This document shows positions 39,522 through 48,135 of a stretch of DNA of 62,118 nucleotides, one piece after another (the stretch's first letter is position 1; every line of letters begins with the position of its first letter). Where the stretch lies: NCBI RefSeq assembly GCF_963422545.1, contig NZ_OY730237.1, forward strand, positions 1 to 62,118. The letters run 5' to 3'. The position numbers and the translations under genes are program-made. The stretch is from an uncultured Flavobacterium sp. (GTDB taxonomy: Bacteria; Bacteroidota; Bacteroidia; Flavobacteriales; Flavobacteriaceae). Below the pieces are notes generated by a model that made no database searches, had not been told where the DNA came from, and saw nothing but the letters and a program-made list of their open reading frames with translations.

Positions 39522-40598
39522 TTATTTTAAGTTTGCTTTCGTTTCTTTAATTGTTTTTAAATTACTCTCAGTCAATGCATTTCCATCAAAAAAAGATACT
39601 CCAACTGCTCCATTTTCTTTTGCCAGTAAAATAGCTTCTTTCAATTCTTTATCTGATTTTAATCCGGGAACATAAATACCTGTATTGATTTTTGTATTTT
39701 TATCTTCTAAATCTGCAACGCCTTGTTTTGTGGCGTAACCAACCCAGTCAATTTCTTCATCATAAAAACTATGATAAATCATTGGATATACTTCATCAAT
39801 ATTCCATTTATCCCAACGCTGGCGCACCATATGATCTGCCATTTCAGGATAAGGAAATACTGCTGCTGTTAATTGTTTATTGTGTTTGTGTGCAATTTTG
39901 TAAGCATCGTCAACAACGGCTTTTATAGCATTTAATCTAAAATTCTTCCACTCCATATCGATAGAAGTATTGTGGCTTGTTTTTGGATTTTTATGATGGA
40001 TTTTCTCGAATGCTTTTACACATTCATCACAATAACAAAAGTCAAACTGAGGTAATTCTACGTCCTGAACTAAATTGTATTTTGGCAATAAACTAATTGG
40101 TAAAAAGATGTCCGGAAAACGAATGTAATCTAAATGAACACTTTCGATTCCGTCTACTTTTGCCAATTCTTCAACTAAACCTAAAACGTGATTTCTGGAC
40201 TCTTTTCTTGTTGGACATAACCATTGATAATAATCGACATAAGGTCGGTTATCAAAACAAGATTTTCCTTCTTTACTCACCTGATACCAATCCGGATGCT
40301 GTAAAGCAATTGAATCTCCGGGTCTGTTCATTGCCATAATCCAGGCGTGCACTTTTAAACCTTCTTTTGTTGCTAAAGGCACTAATCTTTTTAAAAGTTT
40401 TGGATCTGTTCCGGTATTTATTAATACTTCATCGATTCCTCCGTCTTTATATTTTTTGAATTCTTTTGTATAATCTGCATCCGATTTTTTAGCATCGGCC
40501 GTTGTCCATACTCCAAATTTAAAAGTGGTTTTTTCTTTTTGGGTACATGAAAAAATACTCAATGCCAATAAAAAAAGTAATAGTTTTGGTAGTTTCAT
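39522..40598 (-). CDS. GHL10-like glycosyl-hydrolase-related lipoprotein
   Basis: Lipoprotein with lipobox IFSC (Cys18) and about 340 mature residues. The sequence resembles the GHL10 (hypothetical glycosyl hydrolase 10, DUF187-like) barrel: WIMAMNRPGD, VDGIESVHLDYIRFP with the acidic residue typical of these barrels, CYCDECVKAFEK, AAVFPYPEM and VYPMIYHSFYDEEI. No substrate is established for this group to my knowledge. It is 6 bases downstream of the CBM9-like gene and in the same run as GH130, so an action on the Man-GlcNAc-GlcNAc core, perhaps as the missing endo-acting step, is a hypothesis only. Confidence 0.75.
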   Translation of the reverse strand: MKLPKLLLFLLALSIFSCTQKEKTTFKFGVWTTADAKKSDADYTKEFKKYKDGGIDEVLINTGTDPKLLKRLVPLATKEGLKVHAWIMAMNRPGDSIALQHPDWYQVSKEGKSCFDNRPYVDYYQWLCPTRKESRNHVLGLVEELAKVDGIESVHLDYIRFPDIFLPISLLPKYNLVQDVELPQFDFCYCDECVKAFEKIHHKNPKTSHNTSIDMEWKNFRLNAIKAVVDDAYKIAHKHNKQLTAAVFPYPEMADHMVRQRWDKWNIDEVYPMIYHSFYDEEIDWVGYATKQGVADLEDKNTKINTGIYVPGLKSDKELKEAILLAKENGAVGVSFFDGNALTESNLKTIKETKANLK

Positions 40599-40604
40599 AG
40601 TGGT

Positions 40605-41669
40605 TTATTTTGATATTATTTTACCGTCCTGCCTTATTATGAATGTTGTATTCGAAAAAGGGCTTTTTACTAAAATATTATATCCAGAGGAGTGATTTTC
40701 GATAATTGGTTTTAAAATTTTACCATCAACAATAATCGATTTCTTTGTAAGATCTGTCAATGATTTTGCCCACGTTTTATGTGTTCCAAAATATTTTTTC
40801 TGAGCACGGTACAAAGAATACAATTCCCATTTTACTTTTTCATCCTGCGGAATTGTAAAACTGTCTTTTCCTTCTTTAGAAGAAAAATAAACATAACCCC
40901 ATTTTTCGGGTTCATGCATATCGATTACGCCCATTGGCGACCAAACCCAATTATACTCCGGCAAAAACTTTCCTTCAGCATCTTTCTTGCGTTCATAATT
41001 GCCATTTTTAATATCGTGCTGCCAGTTTACTCTTGAAAAATTTACTCTCCAGAATTTATCTACGGGAATATTTTGGTCAAAATAAGATGTTTTATAAGAT
41101 GCCCACGGAATCGCCATTTCTAATACCCAGCCTTCGTCAGTATCATTAGGATTGTTTAGGGTCCCGTTGATTTTTACCGCCGATTTTAACCCCGGAATAT
41201 TCCAATCGTTTAAAACAACGTTATCATTTTCTCTATACGGTTTTGATAAAAATAGATCCCAAGCAGTGTTCAAGGCGTTTATTTCTAATTCGTAATAGTT
41301 AAAAGTATCACTGTCGGGATCTATAAAAACTTCAAAGTCATTGTTGTAAAAAATAATGGTATCACGTTGTTTTAAATTAGCCCAAACATGTGGCTCTTCA
41401 ATTTTTGCCAGTATATAAAAATTGGTTTCATCCCAAAGCATTTTTACTTTGGTTGCGTATTTTGGTTTTACTCCATTTTCGATATCTTCAAAAAGATCAG
41501 TCCATTCTACTTTATTCCAGGCAACATCAGATTCTTCTCCATCAATTACAATTGGAGTTGCAGTTTTGGCCGCCACATAAGTTTTAGGCGCAATCGTATT
41601 TTTTGATTGCGAATATCCAATTACTGAAAGAAACCCTAAAGCGACTAATCCTTTAAATTTTAAACTCAT
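40605..41669 (-). CDS. CBM9-like carbohydrate-binding protein, secreted
   Basis: Exported protein of 354 residues with signal peptide ending near YSQ. From PIVIDGEESDVAWNKVEWTD to about residue 250 it has the CBM9 fold pattern: VKMLWDETNFYILAKI, NDFEVFIDPD, YYELEINALNTAWDL, EGWVLEMAIPW and WRVNFSRV. The final 100 residues are a separate helical/beta tail. No catalytic motif is visible. It lies 6 bases after GH130 and 6 before the GHL10-like gene, so all three are almost certainly cotranscribed. It may present glycan fragments to a periplasmic enzyme or transporter. Confidence 0.82.
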   Translation of the reverse strand: MSLKFKGLVALGFLSVIGYSQSKNTIAPKTYVAAKTATPIVIDGEESDVAWNKVEWTDLFEDIENGVKPKYATKVKMLWDETNFYILAKIEEPHVWANLKQRDTIIFYNNDFEVFIDPDSDTFNYYELEINALNTAWDLFLSKPYRENDNVVLNDWNIPGLKSAVKINGTLNNPNDTDEGWVLEMAIPWASYKTSYFDQNIPVDKFWRVNFSRVNWQHDIKNGNYERKKDAEGKFLPEYNWVWSPMGVIDMHEPEKWGYVYFSSKEGKDSFTIPQDEKVKWELYSLYRAQKKYFGTHKTWAKSLTDLTKKSIIVDGKILKPIIENHSSGYNILVKSPFSNTTFIIRQDGKIISK

Positions 41670-41675
41670 CTTTTA

Positions 41676-42641
41676 TTATAAACTATTATCTTTTGTAAAC
41701 TGAACAACTTCGCTTAATTTACCAAATGCTATTGCGACAACTGTATCTGCTGCACCATAATAAACGGCTAATTTATCTTCTTCAATATTGTGTAAAGCTG
41801 CACAAGGGAAAACTACATTTGGTACATCTCCAACCATTTCATAAAGTTCTGCAGGACCTAATAAATAAGGCTGCGTTCTGTATTTTACTTTGTCTGGTGA
41901 ATCAACTTCTAAAAGCGCTGCTCCCATTGCATAACGGAAACCATTGCAAGTATTAATAACTCCGTGATAAATCATTAACCAGCCTTCGTCCGTAAGAATC
42001 GGGATTGGTCCTGCTCCAATTTTGGTACATTGCCACGCACTGTCTTCAAAAGGAGTTGGTTTCATTACTAAACGATGTTCTCCCCAATATTTCATATCCG
42101 GACTGTAACTGATCCAAATATCTCCAAAAGGTGTATGACCATTATCACTTGGACGACTTAACATCGCGTATTTTCCGTTTATCTTCTGTGGAAACAAAAC
42201 TCCATTTCTATTGAAAGGTAAAAAGGCATTTTCGCATTGAAAAAATTCTTTGAAGTCGAATGTATAACCAATACCAATTGTTGGTCCGTTATAACCATTA
42301 CACCAGGTAATCCAGTAACGATCTTCGATAAAAACAACACGAGGATCATATTTGTATGCTGATTCGATCATTTCGGTATTACCAGACTGCATTACAATTG
42401 GCTCATGATTAATGTCCCAATCGATTCCGTTTTTACTAAAACCGGCAAAAATATTCATTTGAACTGCTTTGTTATCACATCTGAAAACACCTGCAAATTC
42501 ATCTCCAAAAGGAACAACTGCGCTGTTAAAAATACTATTTGATGTCGGTATAGCATATCTTTCAATAATTGGATTTTCAGAATATCTCCACATTACGTCG
42601 TTACTGTTTTCGGGTCTGTCTTGCCAAGGAATACTGCTCAT
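41676..42641 (-). CDS. GH130 beta-1,4-mannosyl-N-acetylglucosamine phosphorylase
   Basis: Cytoplasmic phosphorylase (no signal peptide) of 321 residues, splitting beta-1,4-mannosides with phosphate to mannose-1-phosphate. The five-blade propeller shows NPIIERYAIP, YKYDPRVVFIED with the catalytic Asp99, WITWCNGYNGPTIG, SAWQCTKIGAGPIPI and YHGVINTCNGFRYAMGAALL. The set resembles GH130_2 enzymes acting on Man-beta-1,4-GlcNAc (Bacteroides BT1033 type). It sits directly downstream of a sodium/solute symporter, which would supply the disaccharide. Mannosyl-glucose as substrate is less likely in this context. Confidence 0.9.
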   Translation of the reverse strand: MSSIPWQDRPENSNDVMWRYSENPIIERYAIPTSNSIFNSAVVPFGDEFAGVFRCDNKAVQMNIFAGFSKNGIDWDINHEPIVMQSGNTEMIESAYKYDPRVVFIEDRYWITWCNGYNGPTIGIGYTFDFKEFFQCENAFLPFNRNGVLFPQKINGKYAMLSRPSDNGHTPFGDIWISYSPDMKYWGEHRLVMKPTPFEDSAWQCTKIGAGPIPILTDEGWLMIYHGVINTCNGFRYAMGAALLEVDSPDKVKYRTQPYLLGPAELYEMVGDVPNVVFPCAALHNIEEDKLAVYYGAADTVVAIAFGKLSEVVQFTKDNSL

Positions 42642-42698
42642 TTTTATATTTTTTGTTTATTGTTTTTGCTGTTGTTTATTATTACTGTGTCATTATTA

Positions 42699-42831
42699 TA
42701 AACACATAGAAACATAGTTTTTAAAATTTAAAAAAGGGGTTTTGGTCAGTTCAAAAGATAGCTATGTGTGGGAACTTTCTTTTGTAATTCTTCTTTTCTA
42801 AGCATAAAAATCTATGTTTCTATGTGTTTAC
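42699..42831. repeat. Inverted repeat between symporter and GH130 genes
   Basis: AAACACATAGAAACATAG (around 42700) pairs with CTATGTTTCTATGTGTTT (around 42812), flanking about 90 bases of AT-rich DNA. A degenerate form of the arm (CTATGTTCCTGTATG) appears near 51030. Probably a small dispersed repeat; a regulatory role is not evident. Confidence 0.55.
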
Positions 42832-42842
42832 TATTTTTCAAT

Positions 42843-42946
42843 TTTGTCATCCTGACGAAGGAAGGATCACACTAGAGACTCCGCAATCTAACTCGCCAAT
42901 CTTTATCGAGTTACGTGTGTGATTCCTCATTCCTCGGAATGACAAA
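42843..42946. repeat. Palindromic intergenic repeat of Flavobacterium type
   Basis: TTTGTCATCCTGACGAAGGA at the left is complementary in outline to TCCTCGGAATGACAAA at the right, with inner arms GGATCACAC and GTGTGATTCC. The TGTCATCCTGA..GAAGGA signature is familiar as a dispersed short repeat in Flavobacterium genomes. Non-coding. Confidence 0.6.
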
Positions 42947-42959
42947 CTTAACGTGTTAA

Positions 42960-42990
42960 GCTTTGTCAAAGTTTGAAACTTTGACAAAGC
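42960..42990. terminator. Strong hairpin directly after the symporter stop
   Basis: GCTTTGTCAAAGTTT and AAACTTTGACAAAGC form a perfect 15-bp stem around a single G, three bases after the symporter stop codon (42994-42996). No T tract follows on the minus strand. It may slow exonucleases or partly end transcription, making the downstream GH130 genes less expressed than the symporter, or requiring their own promoter. Confidence 0.6.
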
Positions 42991-42993
42991 TGT

Positions 42994-44871
42994 TTAATCT
43001 GCTATTTTTCGAACTTTATCCAACCATGTGAATTTTAAAATTGTCGTTGTCACTAAAAACACACTTAACGCTAAAATTGCTTTTGGGTAATCTCTGATTA
43101 CAAAGAATATCGGAAGTAAAATCATACTTGACTGCCATATTATTCCGATAACACAATTTAGCATATCTTTCCAGAAATCATTATTTTTTTCGAAAGTTTG
43201 ATCTTCTGCTTTTAATAATTTACAAACTGGTTTCCACCAACCCCAAGGTCTTACGTTTGCATAAAAAGATTTTAAAACTTCTATATCTGTAGGTTTACTT
43301 AAAAAAGTTCCTAAAAGACATCCTAAAATTGAGAAACCAAATATTACCGGAAATAGATAAATTGCCTGTACTTGTGATAACTCATATAAAAACGATCCTT
43401 CGGTTAAATTACCTTTATTCTGTCCTAAAATAAATTGCAATGAAGCTACAATTAATCCGGCAAACATTCCCCAAAAATAACCCCAACCGTTAAATCTCCA
43501 CCAAATCCATTTTAAAAAATTGGCAGCTACATAACCTCCATACAATGCACTTGTAATCCATAAGGTTAAGGAATTAATTGAGTCTGCAAAGAATCCCATA
43601 AAAACACCTAAACCAACAACCACGAAAGATGAAATCTGACTAACTTTTATATAATGTGCATTTGTTGCAATTGGTTTGAAGTATTTTTTATAAATATCAT
43701 TTACAATATAAGCTGGTCCTGCGTTTACAAAAGCTGAAAACCCGGACATAAATGCTGCCAATAAACCTGCAAGTAAAAGTCCTTTTATTCCGACAGGAAG
43801 GTATAAATTAACCACTTTTGGCATTAGTAATTCTAAATCGGCTCCCGTTAAACCTGTATTCGCATTCAGCTCCGGTGCTATATTCACCAAAGCAATTACG
43901 ACAATTCCTGTAATTAATAAATATCTTGGAATGAACAAAATCAAGTTGGTAAAACCACTCATATATGCAGCTTCTTTTACAGATTTTGTAGAAAGAATTC
44001 TTTGCAAATCATAACTTGGCGTTGGGCCGGCAACACTGGCGAAGAAACCTTTGAATAATGTCATTCCGATAAAAGCGCCGAACATTTTGTAACCTTCGGA
44101 ATCAATTAAATTATTGAATGTCTGAAACTTTTCACTCCATTGCGTTTCAAACTGCCATCCGAAGAAAACATTTTTCCATTCTTCTGTAATTACAGAATTA
44201 ATCTGAATATCAGTATAATTTAAAAACGCATAACCGGCAATTAAAACGCTGGCAACAATCATAATTAAATATTGTACAACTTCTGTCGCAACAACAGAAA
44301 ACATACCTCCTTTTACTGTATAAATTGTAGTTAAAAATATGATTATTAAAGCATAAGATCGCTCAGACGTCAGCAAAATTAAATCGCCATAATAAAGCGT
44401 TAAATCCCAAGGAAGAATGATGGTTATAAATTTCCCTATTCCTTCAAAAAAATAGGCAATAAAACCAATTGTCGAAATAATAGCAAAAATTGCTACAATA
44501 ATATGTGATGCTTTTCCGGCTTTGTCGTTTCCAAAACGGGTTAAAATCCATTCAGAACCTGTCATTACTTTTGATCGTCTTATCCAGACGGCCAGGAACA
44601 TCATTACAAAAATCTGATTCCAAATAGGCCAAAGCCACATAAACATGAAGCTTTTTACTCCGTATAAAAACAACACGCCAATCATCCAGGAAGTTCCTGA
44701 AACATCAAACATTCCTGATCCGTTACTTAAACCTAAAAAATACCATTTGATCGTTTTTCCGCCTAGGAAATAATCATCTAATCCTTTTGATGCTTTTCTT
44801 GAAATCCAAATCCCTATTCCTACTGAAAGTATAATATAAACTATGATGATCGATACGTCAATGATATTCAT
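42994..44871 (-). CDS. Sodium/solute symporter (SSS family)
   Basis: Inner-membrane sodium-coupled transporter of 625 residues, with about 13-14 hydrophobic helices. SSS landmarks are YFLGGKTIKWYFLGLSNGSG near the N-terminus, YTVKGGMFSVVATEVVQYLI and LLAGLLAAFMSGFSAFVNAGPAYIV in the conserved signature region. The C-terminal part has extra helices after residue 560. It belongs to the sugar-transporting branch by context: the next gene is GH130, so Man-GlcNAc or a monosaccharide is the expected cargo. A candidate -7 element CAAAGTTA (reverse of TAACTTTG, 44943-44950) lies 72 bases upstream. Confidence 0.92.
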   Translation of the reverse strand: MNIIDVSIIIVYIILSVGIGIWISRKASKGLDDYFLGGKTIKWYFLGLSNGSGMFDVSGTSWMIGVLFLYGVKSFMFMWLWPIWNQIFVMMFLAVWIRRSKVMTGSEWILTRFGNDKAGKASHIIVAIFAIISTIGFIAYFFEGIGKFITIILPWDLTLYYGDLILLTSERSYALIIIFLTTIYTVKGGMFSVVATEVVQYLIMIVASVLIAGYAFLNYTDIQINSVITEEWKNVFFGWQFETQWSEKFQTFNNLIDSEGYKMFGAFIGMTLFKGFFASVAGPTPSYDLQRILSTKSVKEAAYMSGFTNLILFIPRYLLITGIVVIALVNIAPELNANTGLTGADLELLMPKVVNLYLPVGIKGLLLAGLLAAFMSGFSAFVNAGPAYIVNDIYKKYFKPIATNAHYIKVSQISSFVVVGLGVFMGFFADSINSLTLWITSALYGGYVAANFLKWIWWRFNGWGYFWGMFAGLIVASLQFILGQNKGNLTEGSFLYELSQVQAIYLFPVIFGFSILGCLLGTFLSKPTDIEVLKSFYANVRPWGWWKPVCKLLKAEDQTFEKNNDFWKDMLNCVIGIIWQSSMILLPIFFVIRDYPKAILALSVFLVTTTILKFTWLDKVRKIAD

Positions 44872-45367
44872 TAATTTTAATATTTATTTATTGGTTAGTT
44901 AAATTGTAATTTCTGTTTTCAGCACTTTGTTTTGGTTAATAACAAAGTTAAAATCGATAAATACAGAATATTCTTCCTATTTTTTGCAAGTAATATATTC
45001 ATGAAAAACTGTTAGTTTATCACGAAATAAATTTTACATTGCTTTTAGAATTTTCAGGAAAAACTTATTTATAATCTGGTATTGCTTTTTTGTTAACATA
45101 ACTTATAATTTAATTTGCATGAAAATTAATTTCAAGAGGTTGCTTTTTGGTCTTAAAAAATCTTGTTAAGTATTATTTTCATACCTTTTTATTTTACAAC
45201 TTGCACTCAGAATTGCCAGTGAAATAAAAAAGCTAAAATTCTCCCCATAAAACAACCTTAATTCAGTTTTAAACTTAAACAATTTAGATTTTTATTAAAA
45301 CTAATTTAGACAGACGACATATAAACTAAGATAAACACCAAAAAAAGTCACAAAAAATACTATTATT
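44872..45367. other. Divergent intergenic region between symporter and sensor kinase
   Basis: About 500 bases with no gene visible. It must hold the promoters of the symporter run (possible -7 at 44943-44950, minus) and of the LytS-type kinase. No copy of the LacI-type palindrome is present, in contrast to the other intergenic regions of the island. Confidence 0.5.
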
Positions 45368-46426
45368 ATGAATTTCAATTCTGGCAAACTTTATCGTGTA
45401 CCATTACATTATCATATCCTTTTTTGGCTTACTTACTTTTTATTTAACACATTTCGTTGGGGAATTTATTTTAATGATTATGGTTATTCTTTCAAAACTA
45501 ATTTATTGGGTTTCCCGATTCATATGACATTATGTTATTTGAATATTTTAGTATTTATGCCGTATCTGGTTTATCGAAAAAAATATCTTCTATACATTCT
45601 CGCCGTTTTATCGTCGATATTTATAATGGTCATAATTAAGTTTAACCTTACTTACTTATTGATAAGCCATCGCGTTTGGCCTGAAGGACCTCAACCTATA
45701 GATAAACTAACACTGAATTATAGCATCGATATGATGATTGGCGAGCTTTATGTTATCACTTTTGTTACTGCAATTAAGATCACTTTAGATTTCCTGAAAG
45801 AACAAAAAAGGGTGGCCGATCTTGAAAAATCTCAATTAGAAACTGAGTTGCTTTTCTTAAAATCTCAAATTTCTCCACATTTTCTCTTTAATACGCTTAA
45901 TAATATTTATTCGTTATCTGTAGAAAAATCAAACAAAACTCCAAAAGTTGTTCTAAAACTTTCTGAGTTACTGCGTTACATGTTGTATGAAACAAAAAGT
46001 AAAAAGCAAACTTTAGAAAACGAAATACTCTGCATCGAGAATTATCTTGATCTTGAGAGAATCAGAAATAATGATCGGTTAGAAATAAATATGTCTATTT
46101 CTGGAGATATTCACGATAAGGAAATATCTCCTGTAATATTGTTGACATTTATTGAAAATGCTTTTAAACATGGCGTAAACAAAAACACGGGAAAGGTTGT
46201 AATCAATATTAGTTTTAAGGTAAAAGGTGATTTTCTTCATTTTACTGTTTCAAACCCAACGCCAGAAATTACAGAACATACAGACAATTTTAACAAGTCA
46301 AGTGGTATAGGTATAGAAAACGTTAAAAAAAGGCTTGAGTTGGGCTACAATAAAGAGGACTACAGTCTTTCTTTTAAAAATAAAAAGGATATTTTTGTGG
46401 TTAAGCTTGTGATTAAAGTATCTTAA
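45368..46426 (+). CDS. LytS/YehU-family sensor histidine kinase
   Basis: Inner-membrane sensor of 352 residues with four hydrophobic helices in the first 145 residues and no large extracytoplasmic domain. A coiled linker (KEQKRVADLEKSQLETELLF) leads to the His_kinase box with phospho-acceptor SQISPHFLFNTLNNI, followed by the ATP-binding N box ENAFKHG and G box GIGIENVKKRL. The partner regulator gene starts 60 bases downstream. Divergent from the symporter, so the pair may sense the imported sugar or membrane state and control that operon (inference). Confidence 0.93.
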   Translation: MNFNSGKLYRVPLHYHILFWLTYFLFNTFRWGIYFNDYGYSFKTNLLGFPIHMTLCYLNILVFMPYLVYRKKYLLYILAVLSSIFIMVIIKFNLTYLLISHRVWPEGPQPIDKLTLNYSIDMMIGELYVITFVTAIKITLDFLKEQKRVADLEKSQLETELLFLKSQISPHFLFNTLNNIYSLSVEKSNKTPKVVLKLSELLRYMLYETKSKKQTLENEILCIENYLDLERIRNNDRLEINMSISGDIHDKEISPVILLTFIENAFKHGVNKNTGKVVINISFKVKGDFLHFTVSNPTPEITEHTDNFNKSSGIGIENVKKRLELGYNKEDYSLSFKNKKDIFVVKLVIKVS

Positions 46427-46485
46427 TACAACTTGTCTTTTTTTTTACAATTAAATTATTTCGCTCAAAAAATAATAATTACAAA

Positions 46486-47199
46486 ATGAAAATAAATTGT
46501 TTGATTATAGATGATGAGCCATTGGCAATCAATGTTATTAAAAATTATTTAGAGCCAATTGAAAATTTTGAGGTAATAAACACTTTTACGAACCCAATTG
46601 AAGGTTTAAATTTTTTAAAAAATAACAACGTTGATGTAATTTTTCTAGACATCAATATGCCTGTTCTCGACGGTATCAATTTTATAAAAAGTCTCGAAAA
46701 TCCTCCGTTACTTATTATTACCAGCGCATATAGCGAATTTGCAATAGAGACTTACGAATTAGATGTTTTGGATTATCTGGTAAAACCTATCAAATTTCCG
46801 AGGCTGATGAAAGCGCTAAATAAAGTAAGTAAAAGGCTTGAAAATAAAACAAATGCATCTCAGGAAAACAGTACCGAAAATCCTTTTATTTTTGTAAAAA
46901 TTGACAAGAAAAGAATGAAGAAGATTTTCTTAAATGAAATTCTAGTCATAGAAAGCCTAAAAGATTACTTAAAAATAAGCACTTTAACTAGTAAATACAT
47001 CATACACAGCACATTATCTAACTTTACTGATTTACTACCGGAAAGAAATTTTTTAAGAATACACAGATCATACACAATTGCAATTGACAAGATTGACGTC
47101 GTTGAAGGAAATAGTATAGAAATTGAAGGTATCAGATATGTAATTGGCAGATTTTATATGGATCAGGTAAAACAACGAATTTTAAATTCTTCAACTTAA
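46486..47199 (+). CDS. LytTR-family response regulator
   Basis: Cytoplasmic regulator of 237 residues. The receiver domain has LIIDDEPLA, phospho-Asp in VIFLDINMPVLDG, ITSAYSEFAIE and DVLDYLVKPI. The C-terminal LytTR DNA-binding domain shows FVKIDKKRMKKIFLNEILVIES, LPERNFLRIHRSYTIAIDKID and YVIGRFYMDQV. It is the output half of the LytS-type kinase gene immediately upstream. Confidence 0.94.
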   Translation: MKINCLIIDDEPLAINVIKNYLEPIENFEVINTFTNPIEGLNFLKNNNVDVIFLDINMPVLDGINFIKSLENPPLLIITSAYSEFAIETYELDVLDYLVKPIKFPRLMKALNKVSKRLENKTNASQENSTENPFIFVKIDKKRMKKIFLNEILVIESLKDYLKISTLTSKYIIHSTLSNFTDLLPERNFLRIHRSYTIAIDKIDVVEGNSIEIEGIRYVIGRFYMDQVKQRILNSST

Positions 47200-47266
47200 A
47201 AGAGACTCTTTTTAAGTTTCATTATCGAGATCTTTACCTCTGATGAAAAAGTTATGGCTGCTTGTT

Positions 47267-48061
47267 TCAACTTTCTTTTCTTGTATAGAACTGCCATATT
47301 CCCACAATGGTGGCACTCATAACAAAGACGAATGCTGCCAATGCTATATTTTCTGCTTGTGATTCATGGCCTTTTTCTACAATTTCTCTCCAAACTCCAC
47401 TATTGTTTTTAAATCCCAATAGCCATTGCATAAAGTTCCAGGAAAAATGAAGTCCTAAAGGTAAAGCCAAGCCTCTTGTTTTTAGAGCAGAGATTCCAAA
47501 TAAAATCCCTCCAAAACCGGGTCCCAAGACAGCCATTTTCCAAGACATTCCCGCAATTACGTGTTCAATAATAAAAATAGTTGTCATTATTACCAATGCA
47601 ATGATGGGGTTTAAAGAATTAGCCAAACTTCGTAATGAATAGGAACGGAAAACCAATTCTTCTCTACATGCGACCAGTAAAAAAAGAATTAAGGATGTAA
47701 TGACATTTATAGGCGGGATATGTGGGGCAAACGAAAATTTAACCTTTGCAAAATTTGTTATAATGAGAACTTCTACAACTACCATTACAACACTAATTCC
47801 AAAGCCGCTTGAAAACCGTAAAAGACTGCTTTTATAAGGGATTAACCCAACATCTTTTAAAGGCAGTTTTTCCCATTTTGCAAATAACACGACCAAAAGA
47901 AAGGTTAAGATTGTCGATATTAAAAAGGATAACTGATCTCCTAAAAAAACATTTTTGGTTACTCCTGAACTAGTAGCAAAAATTACAATACTAATGATGT
48001 AAAAAAGTAAAACCCGACAAATCGCATAAAACCCTTTTAGAGATAACTGTGATATTATCAT
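47267..48061 (-). CDS. CPBP-family intramembrane metalloprotease
   Basis: Polytopic inner-membrane protein of 264 residues with about eight hydrophobic segments. The Abi/CPBP motifs are visible: CREELVFRSYSLRSL (EExxxR motif), a helix with IEHVIAGMSW and LGLHFSWNFMQWLLG with the His ligand. Such proteins process prenylated or membrane proteins in eukaryotes (Rce1); bacterial roles vary. It lies 75 bases downstream of the EptA-like gene on the same strand and could share its transcript. Confidence 0.88.
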   Translation of the reverse strand: MIISQLSLKGFYAICRVLLFYIISIVIFATSSGVTKNVFLGDQLSFLISTILTFLLVVLFAKWEKLPLKDVGLIPYKSSLLRFSSGFGISVVMVVVEVLIITNFAKVKFSFAPHIPPINVITSLILFLLVACREELVFRSYSLRSLANSLNPIIALVIMTTIFIIEHVIAGMSWKMAVLGPGFGGILFGISALKTRGLALPLGLHFSWNFMQWLLGFKNNSGVWREIVEKGHESQAENIALAAFVFVMSATIVGIWQFYTRKES

Positions 48062-48135
48062 AACTTTATTTTTAATTGAGTTTCAATATATTAACAATCA
48101 ACTAAATTAAAAATAAAGTTATTCAAAAACTCTAA

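Noticed and set aside
45290..45312. LacI-type operator upstream of the LytS gene (AAAACTAATTTAGAC)
   Set aside because: It lacks the central CG and the symmetric arms, so it does not fit the motif.
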